A stretch of 64,000 nt of DNA from Smallanthus sonchifolius (GCA_023525975.1 JAKNSE010000037.1:372001-436000); one strand, 5' to 3'; shown: positions 34,954 to 46,056, counted from the stretch's first letter. Translations and numbers: made by a program. The notes: a model not told the origin generated them from the sequence alone.

Positions 34954-35201
34954 TGAAGAGATGTAAAAACTCTCCTTTGATAATAATTCCCGAATTCAAT
35001 CAAGTACCAGCTCTGCATCCCTTTCATCTATGAGATCACTTTCTATTTATAAAGCTTTACATTCTCTTTCCCCTAACCGTATGATAGTGACAGCCTCTTT
35101 CTCATTGGTTCCTTCTTCTTGTGGGCCCTCATGGTGGTTAAGGAGTTTAGATTTCTTTCGTTTAGGCCCCTTATGTATGATCTTTTCATCATACGTCGTC
35201 A
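34954..35201 (-). repeat. 5' LTR of Tat1
   Basis: 248 bp. Minus-strand TATAAATAG-type box near 35043-35052 should drive the genomic RNA. Followed (minus) by the primer site at about 34940-34952. Confidence 0.93.
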
Positions 35202-35330
35202 GTATATAACCTAGTTATATTAATACACTGAGAAATATATTAAAAAAAATATAAAATCTATAAATTATTTGATTGGCTTTTAGTGATTTTTCATGATTTT
35301 CGCCTAACTTTGTACTTTTCTCTTGATCCC

Positions 35331-36175
35331 TTATTTGAATTCTTTTTACACGTTTGCTTTGGATTTTCTCTTCTTCTAATGTTTTGATGCAGACAAGTGA
35401 AACTTTGTTTTCATGTCCGGATTTTTAAGCACATAAAAATATCTTTTGACAAAAATTCCAAACCTTTTGCATCAAAATGTGGCCTTTTGCATCAAATGAT
35501 AAACCTATGCATAAAAGTCAAACATGTGCAACAAACATTATCCTTTTGACACTTTTTTAAAAAACAAGATTTGTAGATTACAAAATTTCGAATTTTTGCC
35601 TTAGTTTATTTAATATAAATTGAAAAATATTAAAGATATTTGAGGTTAAGGAAACTATTTTTTTATTTAAAATAAAATGATAATAGAAAAAATGAACAAA
35701 AAGATATAACTTAATTTTCTTCACTAATTCATTATAACAACTATTATTTGTTTAAAAGAATATTAAATTCTAGAATCATTACACATATGATTCACCATAA
35801 ATTCACATGTGAACTTGCAGTGTGAACTGATTCAACTTTATGAATCTATAAATACTATACTTTGCATCAAAGTATATTACATTTGTGCTTCAAATCTTTT
35901 TATCCAACTATGTTATAACTATATATAAGTTTATTCTCAAACTCTTCTACTTGTTTGCTTTGTATTTTCTCTTCTAAGGGTGAAACTGGTTTTCATGCGT
36001 GGATACCAAAGCATATGACATATCTTTACAAAAATTCCAGACCTTGTGCATCAAAATGTGGACTTCTACATCAAATGATAAACCTATGTATTAAATTTCA
36101 AACTTGTACAACAAACACATTTTTTTCAAAAGCTATTAATATTGATAACGATATTTATTGTTAATAATACATAAT
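35331..36175. other. segment B remnant between Tat1 and Tat2
   Basis: AT-rich and non-coding. Corresponds to 4066-6275 of segment A without its Helitron and hAT. Contains the empty sites for those insertions (about 35582-35592 and 35638-35645). Confidence 0.75.
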
Positions 36176-36714
36176 TGTAGCAGCCCGGATCTCCACCTAG
36201 TGATGAGCGATTGGAGTTGCTAAAACCTAGTACCACCGGAAGATTTCCTGCACGAAAGAATACCGTTAGCCTCGCCGTAAAGACCCCGAAGGGAGTCTCC
36301 ACGACCCCAGCTCCGGCGTGAGAATAAGTAACTTTCGAAGGTGCAATAGAGAACTCCCTCTAGAGAGGTGGTTCTCTGTAGAATGTATTAAAGTGTGAAA
36401 AAATGTTCAGAGAAAGTTGAGAAGAATCTCCAAAAAACCTGCCTCCTTCTTTCCGGATCCTTTCTTCATATGGGAGACTCCTTCCTCTTGCATTTAATGC
36501 TTTTGTCCTTGGCGAGGTGATGTTTGTCCTGGTGACGGCTCGGACCTAGGGTCCGTGGGATCTTCCTTTGTACTTCGCCGAACTTCCATTCCTAAGTTGT
36601 CTCCTCAGCCTCTTCCTTGTCTTGTTCATTAAATGTTTTGTCCTTAGTCCATATAATGAGGTATGGAAGGTTCTTTGTCCCATTCTTTGTCTCGACTCGG
36701 GGGTCTCCCCTACA
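36176..36714 (-). repeat. 3' LTR of Tat2
   Basis: TG...CA ends (539 bp). Polypurine tract follows on its right at 36715-36729 (minus-strand sense). Confidence 0.92.
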
Positions 36715-37083
36715 AGTCCCCCCAAGTCGTCGGTGTTTGTTATCAATGACGAAGACTGCCGACTTTGATTTCAAGTTCTCGCCCTTTGCTGCCTTTACTT
36801 TGTGGTGGTTGGGATGTCTGCTGTGGGTTTCATGGTGGTTTTTAATTTGTGGTTGTTGGTGGGGGATAAATATCATGGTGGGCCCTTTCCTTTCCCCGAT
36901 GAAACCCTGTCCGTCCATGTGTCAGGTTGTGGGGTCGTACGATCTTCCCCACGTGGGGATTTGTGGAGACGCTTCCGTTTCCCTCTTTCTTCCCCCTTTA
37001 ACTTCTCTGTGTCTTGTTTTTTCCCCAACTCTTGCTTCGTCTACCTTCAACTGCCCCTCCCTTGGATTTTTCAGGTTAGTCTT
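36715..37083 (+). other. Tat2 region between 3' LTR and nested insertion; probable antisense-gene promoter
   Basis: Polypurine tract (36715-36729), then about 350 bases corresponding in position to the promoter of the Tat1 antisense gene. A TATA-like ATAAATAT is at about 36867-36874 and a pyrimidine-rich leader at 37040-37072. The GTCTT target (37079-37083) of the nested element ends it. Confidence 0.4.
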
Positions 37084-38863
37084 TGATGTGTTAGGATTTA
37101 CACATCTTTTTGGCACAAAAATTCGCTCATTTCACGATCAATTCTTGGTTATTTTCAACGTTTAGACACTTATTTGCTTCGTTTCCTGTTTTGTAGGTTT
37201 TTGTGAAGCTTGGTGAACAAACAAGAGGATTCCAGGATAAAATGTGAAGTTTTAGGGTTTCTGTGATGGAGGCACGGTCGTGCCCCTATCTGGCACGGCC
37301 GTGCCAAGCTTGCAAACCCTAGGCACGGTCGCGCCCACATCTTGCACGACCGCGCCAAGCCAAAAGCCAAGGCACAACCGTGCCTTAGCCACCCACGGTC
37401 GCGTGTCACCCCGTGAGTCTGAACAGCCGTACTGCCTCGATCAGTGGGACCCAATGGAAGCTCCGGATCGGTCAACCCTCTGTCATGCGGTCGTGCTAAG
37501 ACCTAGACACGACCGCGCCTTTGTACCTGGCACGGTCGTGCCTTCTCTCTAGGCACGGTCGTGCTTCCCACTTTCTATTTAAACAGAACTTAAACTCTCA
37601 CTCAGGAGTTCAGCAACCAGAGAGAAAAACCCACTGTTCCAGCTCGTATCATCCTTGTTCCAGCCACATTTCAAGCTTCTTGGAGAGGATACAACATCAA
37701 GAGGATCACCATACATCAACAACAACATCTAGGCTTGGAGGAGTGGTTTGATTCTTGTTTTCATATCATGTTTCACACTATTTTTCCCTGTTTATTTGTA
37801 ATTTTGGTGCTCATGATGAGCTAAAACTCTTGTTCACTTTGGTTTAGATGAAGTTTAGATACATTTGACAACATTCATGGATTTTTGGCATAGTTTATGT
37901 TAATGTTATAACAATGGCATGATTATTCTTCAATGATATTGTGTATTTGGGAGTCGAGATTGTTTGCAAGACTTGTATATGTGTAGGCTATGTATGTTGG
38001 AAAACCCATGGTTTATGTATGTATTCATTGATTAGTATATGTATGTATGCTAGTTTATGGCTTTTGACTAGGAATGGTGGATGAAGTCTTGTTTATGGTT
38101 GAAACTCTTGAATGTACATCCTTGTGCTTGTGTTTGGAAAGACAAAGTGCTTGTTATGGTGTGTCATATTTAGTATTATGTTTATCTAGGACTTGCTGAC
38201 GCAATCTTCTAATTTATGTAATCTTGATATGAACATTGTATGTTGAGGAAGTGCATGTTATTGTTTACTTTAATCAACTTGAGGTGGGTTATGTGTTGAT
38301 TCGTGTAATCTTTCCAACTAGTTGTTGAGTTAGCCAACCTTGACAGGAAGCTAGTTCAATCTTTATTAAACATTGACGTATTCATAGCACGTGAGCTTCA
38401 TTGTATGATTTTAGGTGGTTAGTTTGTATAATTCATTCTAGCTTTCCGAATAGTCATTTGATTAGATGTCTTTGACGAGAATTTAGTCAACATATGTTTC
38501 GTGTATTTGCCATGTATCCATAGTTGTTGTTGGGTGTTTACTAAATGGATTCGAAACCGAAGTGATATTCCTTCCTTGATTGTTTGACTTGTGTTCTTAG
38601 TTTAGTTTTATATTCTTGCATATTAGTTTAATTAAAAATCAACTTAAACATCTTTTACCCATACTTGATTGAATTTTAGTCCCGGTTTATTATCGCATTC
38701 CACCGTGTCCACGGATTGATATCCGGTTCTTACCTTTACTATATTGCTATCCGACGGGTACACTTGCCCGATGTGTGTGTGATTAGTCTTTGGTGAAAAC
38801 CCTTTTTAAAACCAATTGTGTAAAAACCTTTATTAAAATATATATATAGTTTCATACACATCA
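37084..38863 (+). repeat. left LTR of the nested element
   Basis: TGATGTGTTAGG...ACACATCA. A palindrome array (37264-37567) sits directly upstream of TATTTAAA (37576-37583). The remainder is AT-rich and non-coding. Confidence 0.95.
37264..37583 (+). promoter_or_regulatory. GGCACGGTCGTGCC palindrome array and core promoter in the nested LTR
   Basis: About ten near-copies of GGCACGGTCGTGCC in both orientations, one a perfect palindrome (GGCACGGCCGTGCC), in an otherwise AT-rich LTR. The last copy ends about 10 bases before TATTTAAA. Reads as a U3 enhancer; the binding protein is unknown. A copy is present at 44457-44776. Confidence 0.65.
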
Positions 38864-38869
38864 AGTTTT

Positions 38870-38889
38870 TGGCGCCGTTGCCGGGGATA
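38870..38889 (+). other. primer-binding site of the nested element (Athila/tRNA-Asp type)
   Basis: TGGCGCCGTTGCCGGGGAT starts six bases after the LTR. This form is usual in Athila-type elements. Confidence 0.8.
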
Positions 38890-39118
38890 CGGTTTGTGCG
38901 AGAACGATTGGAATTATTATTTAGTCATTTAGTATATATTTGTATATATCTTGGTAAATAGTTTTCTTTATTTAACTTTATCTTTTTTTTTTTTTTTTTT
39001 TTTTATCTCATATTTGTGTATAGCGTTTCGAATGGTATTTTTATTTTTATTTTCTATTTTATTGTTTTTATTTGGTACCCGTGATCGTTTTGTTTGAGTG
39101 TTCTTTGCAGTGATTTTC

Positions 39119-39787
39119 ATGGATCACGACTATGGGAGTTACAGTGACGAGTACCCGTTAGATCTATGGGGTTACCACGAGGAGATTTGGTGTGAGATTT
39201 GTGGGGGCCCACATTATACATTGGATTGTTATCAGTTCCCGGGCTACCCTGCAAAGCGCTATGAGGACCCTACATTCGCCCTGGTTGGTAATTCGGACGA
39301 ATTGGAAACATTATTGTTTGAAGAATCAACCGTGGTAATTGAAGGGGAGTCGCACCAAGAGGAAGATGTGCAAACAGATGGGTTCACCATCGAAACAATG
39401 ACTATGGTGACACCCGATCCTCCGTTGTGCACCAAGAAGAGCCGGCCCGCGACTGATCATGATCACGATTCGTCATACGAGTCATCCGAGCAGCGGGAGG
39501 GGGCGAGAGAGTTCACGGACCAACCGACCTGGAAGGCGCGACATCGGTCCACAAAGCACGACAAGTCAACACTATATTGCCGGGATGATCGCCTCCTTCA
39601 CTACATCATGTACCTCAGGTTCGGTCCGGGAAAATACAAGTGTTGGTGGCACGACCCGTCACTTCGTTTCTGCATTTACTATTGGTTGTCACTAGCTGAT
39701 AGTAAATGCACTAAACCAAACGGGTCGGATGGGTATTCAAGAATCATAGGCCACCCGTTTGTTGGTTTGCCCCATCATTTGTCCTAA
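39119..39787 (+). CDS. small ORF with a zinc-knuckle-like motif in the nested element
   Basis: 222 codons from ATG 39119 (first ATG after the leader that begins MDHDYG). Acidic protein with CEICGGPHYTLDC near residues 25-37, a C-x2-C-x3-H-x4-C cluster close to retroviral zinc knuckles. The middle is Ser/Glu/Asp-rich and the C-terminus has several Trp and Cys residues. It lies where gag should begin but lacks a recognisable Gag domain. It could be a Gag remnant or an RNA-binding accessory. The product is unknown, and expression is plausible because the frame is intact in a very young element. Confidence 0.55.
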   Translation: MDHDYGSYSDEYPLDLWGYHEEIWCEICGGPHYTLDCYQFPGYPAKRYEDPTFALVGNSDELETLLFEESTVVIEGESHQEEDVQTDGFTIETMTMVTPDPPLCTKKSRPATDHDHDSSYESSEQREGAREFTDQPTWKARHRSTKHDKSTLYCRDDRLLHYIMYLRFGPGKYKCWWHDPSLRFCIYYWLSLADSKCTKPNGSDGYSRIIGHPFVGLPHHLS

Positions 39788-40104
39788 TTGACGTGCATTA
39801 GGACACGAGTCTAGCTAACGACTCGTTAATAAACATAGAATGTTCGGTTTTCATCCGTTAGTTGTGTTTGTTCATTTTTATCTTCCAAATTATTTTCCTA
39901 TTTTCCTTCTTATTTTTCTAGGATTTTACAGTTTATTTTTGAGTTTAGGTTATCGGGATGTGTTTTTGGATCGAGCGGATTTGGGATAATGATTGGAATA
40001 TCACAGGTATGTCTTCTGAATTTTTAGAAATTTTAGTTTGGAAGAATCGCAGTCGGGTTTGATACAAGCTGCAATAAAAATCAGGGTTTTCTGTCTGCTG
40101 GGCA
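39788..40104. other. spacer between the two ORFs of the nested element
   Basis: T-rich non-coding sequence. Nothing recognised. Confidence 0.5.
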
Positions 40105-40216
40105 ATAGACACGGTCGTGCCTACCTATAGGCGCGGTCGTGCCTCTAACCCTAGGCGCGGTCGTGCCTAAGCACTTGACGCGGTCGTGCCTCACTAATTG
40201 GGGGCCGGTTTAAATT
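40105..40216 (+). promoter_or_regulatory. putative internal promoter with the LTR-type palindrome array
   Basis: Four near-copies of GGCGCGGTCGTGCC (40107-40192) followed by TTTAAATT (40209-40216), then a pyrimidine-rich leader. This repeats the motif-array-plus-TTTAAA layout of the LTR, suggesting a separate transcript for the downstream ORF. Confidence 0.5.
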
Positions 40217-40340
40217 ACTTTTCAAACGACAGACCTTTCAAACACCCCCCCTAACCTCTCAGCAGACGATTGCCCCTCCCCCTCGGCGATTTTCTTCCCG
40301 TCACCATTTCCGGTCTACCCCTTCAAATCTTCGATCTAAG

Positions 40341-41087
40341 GTACGCCCCGAGCCCCCTATTCTCTCGATTTTCGCGATTATAAACCTAGTTTATCCTTTT
40401 TGTTTTTATTTTTGTCGATTTTTAGATGTTTAAGTCTGTAACTACGTAGAATTAGGTCCTATTTGCTTCCTGGAATGTTGTAGTATTAAAAGCCCCTTCA
40501 TAATCGTGCTAAAAAAGGAAAATTTTGAATCTGAAAACCTAAAATTGCGATGAGCACGACCGCGCTCATGTCCAAGCGCGGTCGTTCCTGGCTTGAATAG
40601 TTTTCAGGAAGTAGTTTTTGTTTTAGCGCGGCCATGTCTCCCACTAGCGCGGTCGTGCTAACTTGGGTTTGTTCTAGGCGCGCCCGTGTGTCTCCTTAGC
40701 GCGACCGTGGTCTTTATTTTTGACCTAAACACGGTCGTGCCCTGACCTGGCGCGACCGTGTTCCCGAGATATGTGTGCCCGTGGTCGGCCACAGCGCGAC
40801 CGTGGGCTTAGATTTTGACCTTGACGCGGTCGTGTCCCTTTACAGGCGCGGCCGTGTCTCTTTTGTTTTGCCTTGGCGCGGTCGTGCCTAGACCAGGCGC
40901 GACCGTGTCTGTCGTGTTTGTGCGCCCGTGGTCGGCCAAGCGCGGTCGTGGGTCTCAGATTTTGGCGTTGGCGCGGTCGTGCCCCTTACCAGGCGCGACC
41001 GTGCCCCTTCATAATTAGGTCAAAAACTTCATAACTTCAGTTTAGCGTCTTCATAACTGTTTTGATTTTAATTTTGTTGTCGTGCAG
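40341..41087 (+). other. inferred leader intron packed with GCGCGGTCGTGCC repeats
   Basis: Donor AAG/GTACGC at 40341 after a C/T-rich leader; acceptor TTGTTGTCGTGCAG directly before the ATG at 41088. Positions 40555-41010 hold about 20 copies of the GCGCGGTCGTGCC / GCGCGACCGTG motif in both orientations. The splice is predicted from sequence only. Confidence 0.45.
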
Positions 41088-42428
41088 ATGGCAGGCAACA
41101 GGGACCACCCATACCTTGAGTTCGACTTGAACGAGCACGAGTACGAGGCTCGTCTGGATGTTCTGTGGCCCCGCCGAGGCCGGATTTTAGCCGCTCGTCG
41201 TTTGGAGCCGGCCGCCATAGATGCCATTGGTCAGAGGGACCGATGGGAAGATCTTGTCACCGCCCCCTGGCGCCGTTTGTTCAGGTTCCATGCTATCCAG
41301 TATATAGAGCTTGTGATGGAGTTTTTCTCCACATATGAGTTCGATTATCCTTGCTTAGACCTAGAACAGCCCGAGACGATTAGGTTTAGGTTAGGTGGGG
41401 AGTGGCGAGTGATGTCGGTTGCCCGGTTTGGGAGATTGTTAGGATTGTACACGAGACAGGAGCTCCAGACTGAGATATTCACTGAGGGTATCACCGAGTT
41501 CCCGACAAAGGAGGATAAGGACCAGTTCTGGCATGAGTTTGGTTTTGGGATTTACGATCCGAGTTTGACCAAGGCTTTGAGCCTTCGGGAACCGCTGCAC
41601 CGTGTTCTTCATCGCTGCATTGTTTATTCCATATCTGGGCGAGGGCAGGGAGAGACGGTAGTGAATTTGAGGGAGTTATTCTATCTGTTTTGCCTTGTAC
41701 GCCCGCGCATTTGCAATCTTGCGCACTCTATCGCGGGGTACTTGGGGAACAGCTCGGGGCGCGATGTTACTAGCGCCATCTGTGGAGGTCACTTTGTGAC
41801 CAAGTTGGCGAGGCACTTTCAGCTGCTGACCGACGATTTGATAGGGGACCTGACCCCTGTGGCCGAGACCGTCGTGATGACCGTGCAGACACTCAGAAAC
41901 ATGCACGTAGCTCGTCGAGGCGCAGGAGGGATTAGATTGGTTGACAGATGGGGACGGGTATGGGATCCAGACCGTCCGGGCCCCGATCCCGATGTTGTCC
42001 AGGCCGAGGCCGAGGCTATAGCCGCCGCCCATCAGGCACACGCAGCTCAGCAGGAGCAGGAGCACCACGAGCATCATGTCGAGGATCCAGTTGTTCTGCC
42101 TCCTCCACCTCCTCCGCCTCCACCACCACCTCCGGTGACCGTCTCCCATGATTTATTCATGCGCTACTGGGCCTGGCAGTATGAGGTCCAGTGCGCCGCT
42201 GCTGCTGCTGGCGGGGCACCATACGTGGTTCCCCTCCCATTCTTTATGCAGCCAGGGCAGCAGCCCGATCAGCATCAGCCACCACCATCACCGCAGCATC
42301 AGCCACCACCATCATCGCAGCATCAGCCACCACCATCACCACCACCGCATCATCAGTCACCACCACCTGGAGGAGACGGAGCAGAGGGTGCCGGCCTTGC
42401 TCTTGAGGATTTTGAGATGGAGGAGTAG
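41088..42428 (+). CDS. Athila ORF1-like protein of the nested element
   Basis: 446 codons from the ATG at 41088, which follows a splice-acceptor-like CGTGCAG. The first 290 residues resemble the ORF1 product of Athila retroelements (words RFHAIQYIELVMEFFSTYEFD, cited here as EFFSTYEFD, and FGRLLGLYT, SIAGYLGNSSGR). The rest is low-complexity: a run of prolines and repeated QHQPPPS, then an acidic end DFEMEE. It is uninterrupted, unlike most pol genes nearby. The role of Athila ORF1 is not established. No catalytic motif is visible and DNA or RNA binding is only a guess. Confidence 0.7.
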   Translation: MAGNRDHPYLEFDLNEHEYEARLDVLWPRRGRILAARRLEPAAIDAIGQRDRWEDLVTAPWRRLFRFHAIQYIELVMEFFSTYEFDYPCLDLEQPETIRFRLGGEWRVMSVARFGRLLGLYTRQELQTEIFTEGITEFPTKEDKDQFWHEFGFGIYDPSLTKALSLREPLHRVLHRCIVYSISGRGQGETVVNLRELFYLFCLVRPRICNLAHSIAGYLGNSSGRDVTSAICGGHFVTKLARHFQLLTDDLIGDLTPVAETVVMTVQTLRNMHVARRGAGGIRLVDRWGRVWDPDRPGPDPDVVQAEAEAIAAAHQAHAAQQEQEHHEHHVEDPVVLPPPPPPPPPPPPVTVSHDLFMRYWAWQYEVQCAAAAAGGAPYVVPLPFFMQPGQQPDQHQPPPSPQHQPPPSSQHQPPPSPPPHHQSPPPGGDGAEGAGLALEDFEMEE

Positions 42429-44276
42429 TGCCCTCCACTGTTTTGGTATCACCTTTTGTGAGTTGTACTTTTGTTGTACTGTACAAACTCTTATTACACG
42501 CTTCGGCGTTTGTTGTTGTTTCCTTGTACTTTTGTTTCAATGTACTATTGTATATATTTGTCTTTACATTTCTGTTTATCTTTTGGCTTGATGTTACTGA
42601 TCTGTGTTTGATGTTGTTAGTCTTAATTAGATCTTGGAATTGTGGAACGACGTGGAACGTCATTTTTGTGGGTAGGCTTTTTGCGTGTGCCATGGTCGAC
42701 ACGAGGGAAGTTTCAGTTCTCCCTTCACGCTTCATTGCATTGCATTCCATTTTGCTTTGCATGTTTTTGTATACATTGAGTGCAATGTATATTTCTAAGT
42801 GTGGGGTTGGGTGTTTATTCTTTGCTTTACATTATTTTTGTTCTACATTGAGGGCAATGTACAATTCTAAGTGTAGGGTGGGAATTTATTCACGCGATGT
42901 TTGTCCTTTCAAGCATTTTATAATTTTTTTTTGCAAAATCTTCCTTCATAATTTTTATTGGCATTAAATCAATTTTAAAAATTAAAAACACAAAAATATA
43001 ATAAAAGTTAACCGTTTAGCATTCACAATTTTTAGTAAATAATAGAGGTTTGATTTTTCGAAAGCAATTGAGATAGAAATTCCATCGAGTCAAACCCAAT
43101 TTTTTGTGATAACCATGAGTTTTAGTGGGCTAAACGAATGAATTGCATGTAACCTTTTGCTTACACCCATTCCTTTCCATTTCCGTGAGTTTATTTTTGA
43201 GCCTTGATAGCTTTAGACATTGTTTGCTCTCGTTTTTGCGGATTTGAGTGTGCCGGATGTTTCATGCTTGTTAGAACTTGCTTTTAGTATACATTTCGAA
43301 ATCATGAACATAAATATTGCATAAAAATGATTGAGGCACTAGGATAAACCACTATATAGCCTTTTATTTTTATTTCTCCCTCATCCGAACACATCCACTA
43401 GTTAGCCACGTTGAGCCTATCCCATGTTTTTCTTTTATTACCCACATTACACCGCCATTAAACCTTCATTAGCCTTTTTATTTATTTATTTTATTTTTCA
43501 CCCGTGTTAGAAATCCGGTTGGCTAATGTTAATTTTATAGCTTTTATTTTGTTGTAATCTTCAAATTCTTGAGAAGTTTTTAGCTAAGGAAAGATGCATA
43601 TTGACTTAGTTCTCTTCAAAAGAAAAGAAAAGAAATAGTAAAAAAAAAATCACCAAAATTAGGTGAATTATAGCCGATTAGAGCAATTTTGTGAGCAAAG
43701 ATGGAAAGAATTCGATTGTTAGCTCTTATCTATACGGAAGTATTAGTTAGTCTATTTTTCATATTAGAAGTTGTTTTAGTTTTTGAGTTAGCATAGCCGC
43801 CGGGTTTTTAGCCATTTAGCCACTTTTAAATCCCACTTCCTTACCCTTAGCCATTGCCAAGTTACAACCCGTTTAAAGCCCTCTTGATTTGTGCTTTGTT
43901 TCATGTTAGTTGGTAGAGATTTGATCTTTTAGCAAGCTTATGATTTATGCATGATTCATTGTCTTGGCATTTGAGTGTCCTATACATACACCATTACTTG
44001 TATGATCATATATATACCCGTGTGTGTGAACATTGTGAGAGCATTAAGTTACATGCCAATGATTTCCTAGGCATATTCATTTACTCATTCGGTTGTTACT
44101 TCATTGGTCTCCTTGGGTTTCATTTAGTCAATTCTGCATTTCTTGAAAAGCTTGTCAAACCTTTATAAGTTTATTAACGCTTTCGGTTTTCCGAATTGAT
44201 CCATAGTGCCATTGGAAGTTTTGTTTTATTTTGATTTCTTGCTTGAGGACAAGCAATATTCAAGTGTGGGGTTGTT
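42429..44276 (+). other. 3' untranslated interior of the nested element
   Basis: Non-coding. A phrase of the form GGGCAATGTA...TCTAAGTGTGGG occurs twice (about 42778-42808 and 42851-42875) and the related CAAGTGTGGGG lies at the polypurine tract (44261). All are typical of Athila-type 3' regions. Confidence 0.6.
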
Positions 44277-46056
44277 TGATGTGTTAGGATTTACACATCT
44301 TTTTGGCACAAAACTTCGCTCATTTCACGATCAATTCTTGGTTATTTTCAACGTTTAGACACTTATTTGCTTCGTTTCCTGTTTTGTAGGTTTTTGTGAA
44401 GCTTGGTGAACAAACAAGAGGATTCCAGGATAAAATGTGAAGTTTTAGGGTTTCTGTGATGGAGGCACGGTCGTGCCCCTATCTGGCACGGCCGTGCCAA
44501 GCTTGCAAACCCTAGGCACGGTCGCGCCCACATCTTGCACGACCGCGCCAAGCCAAAAGCCAAGGCACAACCGTGCCTTAGCCACCCACGGTCGCGTGTC
44601 ACCCCGTGAGTCTGAACAGCCGTACTGCCTCGATCAGTGGGACCCAATGGAAGCTCCGGATCGGTCAACCCTCTGTCACGCGGTCGTGCTAAGACCTAGA
44701 CACGACCGCGCCTTTGTACCTGGCACGGTCGTGCCTTCTCTCTAGGCACGGTCGTGCTTCCCACTTTCTATTTAAACAGAACTTAAACTCTCACTCAGGA
44801 GTTCAGCAACCAGAGAGAAAAACCCACTGTTCCAGCTCGTATCATCCTTGTTCCAGCCACATTTCAAGCTTCTTGGAGAGGATACAACATCAAGAGGATC
44901 ACCATACATCAACAACAACATCTAGGCTTGGAGGAGTGGTTTGATTCTTGTTTTCATATCATGTTTCACACTATTTTTCCCTGTTTATTTGTAATTTTGG
45001 TGCTCATGATGAGCTAAAACTCTTGTTCACTTTGGTTTAGATGAAGTTTAGATACATTTGACAACATTCATGGATTTTTGGCATAGTTTATGTTAATGTT
45101 ATAACAATGGCATGATTATTCTTCAATGATATTGTGTATTTGGGAGTCGAGATTGTTTGCAAGACTTGTATATGTGTAGGCTATGTATGTTGGAAAACCC
45201 ATGGTTTATGTATGTATTCATTGATTAGTATATGTATGTATGCTAGTTTATGGCTTTTGACTAGGAATGGTGGATGAAGTCTTGTTTATGGTTGAAAACT
45301 CTTGAATGTACATCCTTGTGCTTGTGTTTGGAAAGACAAAGTGCTTGTTATGGTGTGTCATATTTAGTATTATGTTTATCTAGGACTTGCTGACGCAATC
45401 TTCTAATTTATGTAATCTTGATATGAACATTGTATGTTGAGGAAGTGCATGTTATTGTTTACTTTAATCAACTTGAGGTGGGTTATGTGTTGATTCGTGT
45501 AATCTTTCCAACTAGTTGTTGAGTTAGCCAACCTTGACAGGAAGCTAGTTCAATCTTTATTAAACATTGACGTATTCATAGCACGTGAGCTTCATTGTAT
45601 GATTTTAGGTGGTTAGTTTGTATAATTCATTCTAGCTTTTTTAATAGTCATTTGATTAGATGTCTTTGACGAGAATTTAGTCAACATATGTTTCGTGTAT
45701 TTGCCATGTATCCATAGTTGTTGTTGGGTGTTTACTAAATGGATTCGAAACCGAAGTGATATTCCTTCCTTGATTGTTTGACTTGTGTTCTTAGTTTAGT
45801 TTTATATTCTTGCATATTAGTTTAATTAAAAATCAACTTAAACATCTTTTACCCATACTTGATTGAATTTTAGTCCCGGTTTATTATCGCATTCCACCGT
45901 GTCCACGGATTGATATCCGGTTCTTACCTTTACTATATTGCTATCCGACGGGTACACTTGCCCGATGTGTGTGTGATTAGTCTTTGGTGAAAACCCTTTT
46001 TAAAACCAATTGTGTAAAACCTTTATTAAAATATATATATAGTTTCATACACATCA
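44277..46056 (+). repeat. right LTR of the nested element
   Basis: Near-identical to 37084-38863; core promoter copy TATTTAAA at 44769-44776. Preceded by the purine-rich CAAGTGTGGGGTTGTT tract (44261-44276). Confidence 0.95.

Larger units (their letters stand above)
25136..35201 (-). mobile_element. Tat1: Tat-lineage Ty3/Gypsy retrotransposon with antisense gene (10,066 bp)
   Basis: Two 248-bp LTRs with three differences seen, 5-bp target duplication GTATA (25131-25135, 35202-35206), TG...CA ends. gag-pol reads on the minus strand (34892 to 29320). Primer-site-like TGGCGCCATCTCGG (minus) adjoins the right LTR and the polypurine tract ACTAGGGGGACT (minus) adjoins the left. Two RNase H modules and an antisense extra gene place it in the Tat lineage. 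Order along the plus strand: 3' LTR, antisense gene, palindrome array, pol, gag, 5' LTR. Only two nonsense codons were seen in pol. Confidence 0.93.
24655..35330. mobile_element. long-TIR MITE (Mutator-like?) split by Tat1
   Basis: Left end GGGTTCAAGAAAAAACTA... and the reverse complement of the right end GGGATCAAGAGAAAAGTA... match over about 55 bases with mismatches. Removing Tat1 and one target copy leaves about 600 bp. Segment A lacks it. No clear target duplication remains, so the superfamily is uncertain. Non-coding. Confidence 0.6.
37084..46056 (+). mobile_element. young Athila-like element without pol, nested in Tat2 (8,973 bp)
   Basis: LTRs 37084-38863 and 44277-46056, each 1780 bp, with about five substitutions and two 1-bp indels seen. 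Target duplication GTCTT (37079-37083 and 46057-46061). Primer site TGGCGCCGTTGCCGGGGAT just after the left LTR, as in Athila elements. Interior of 5.4 kb has only a 222-codon zinc-knuckle-like ORF and a 446-codon Athila ORF1-like frame. No protease, RT, RNase H or integrase was found, so it must have been moved by proteins of another element. Confidence 0.92.

Noticed and set aside
37170..37751. Paired open frames (101, 90 and 76 codons) repeated at 44363-44944
   Set aside because: Identical because they are the two LTR copies. They are by-products of the GGCACGGTCGTGCC array.
41948..42762. Overlapping frames in the Athila ORF1-like proline/His-rich end
   Set aside because: Low-complexity codons open several frames at once. 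The frame from 41088 is the one with family resemblance.
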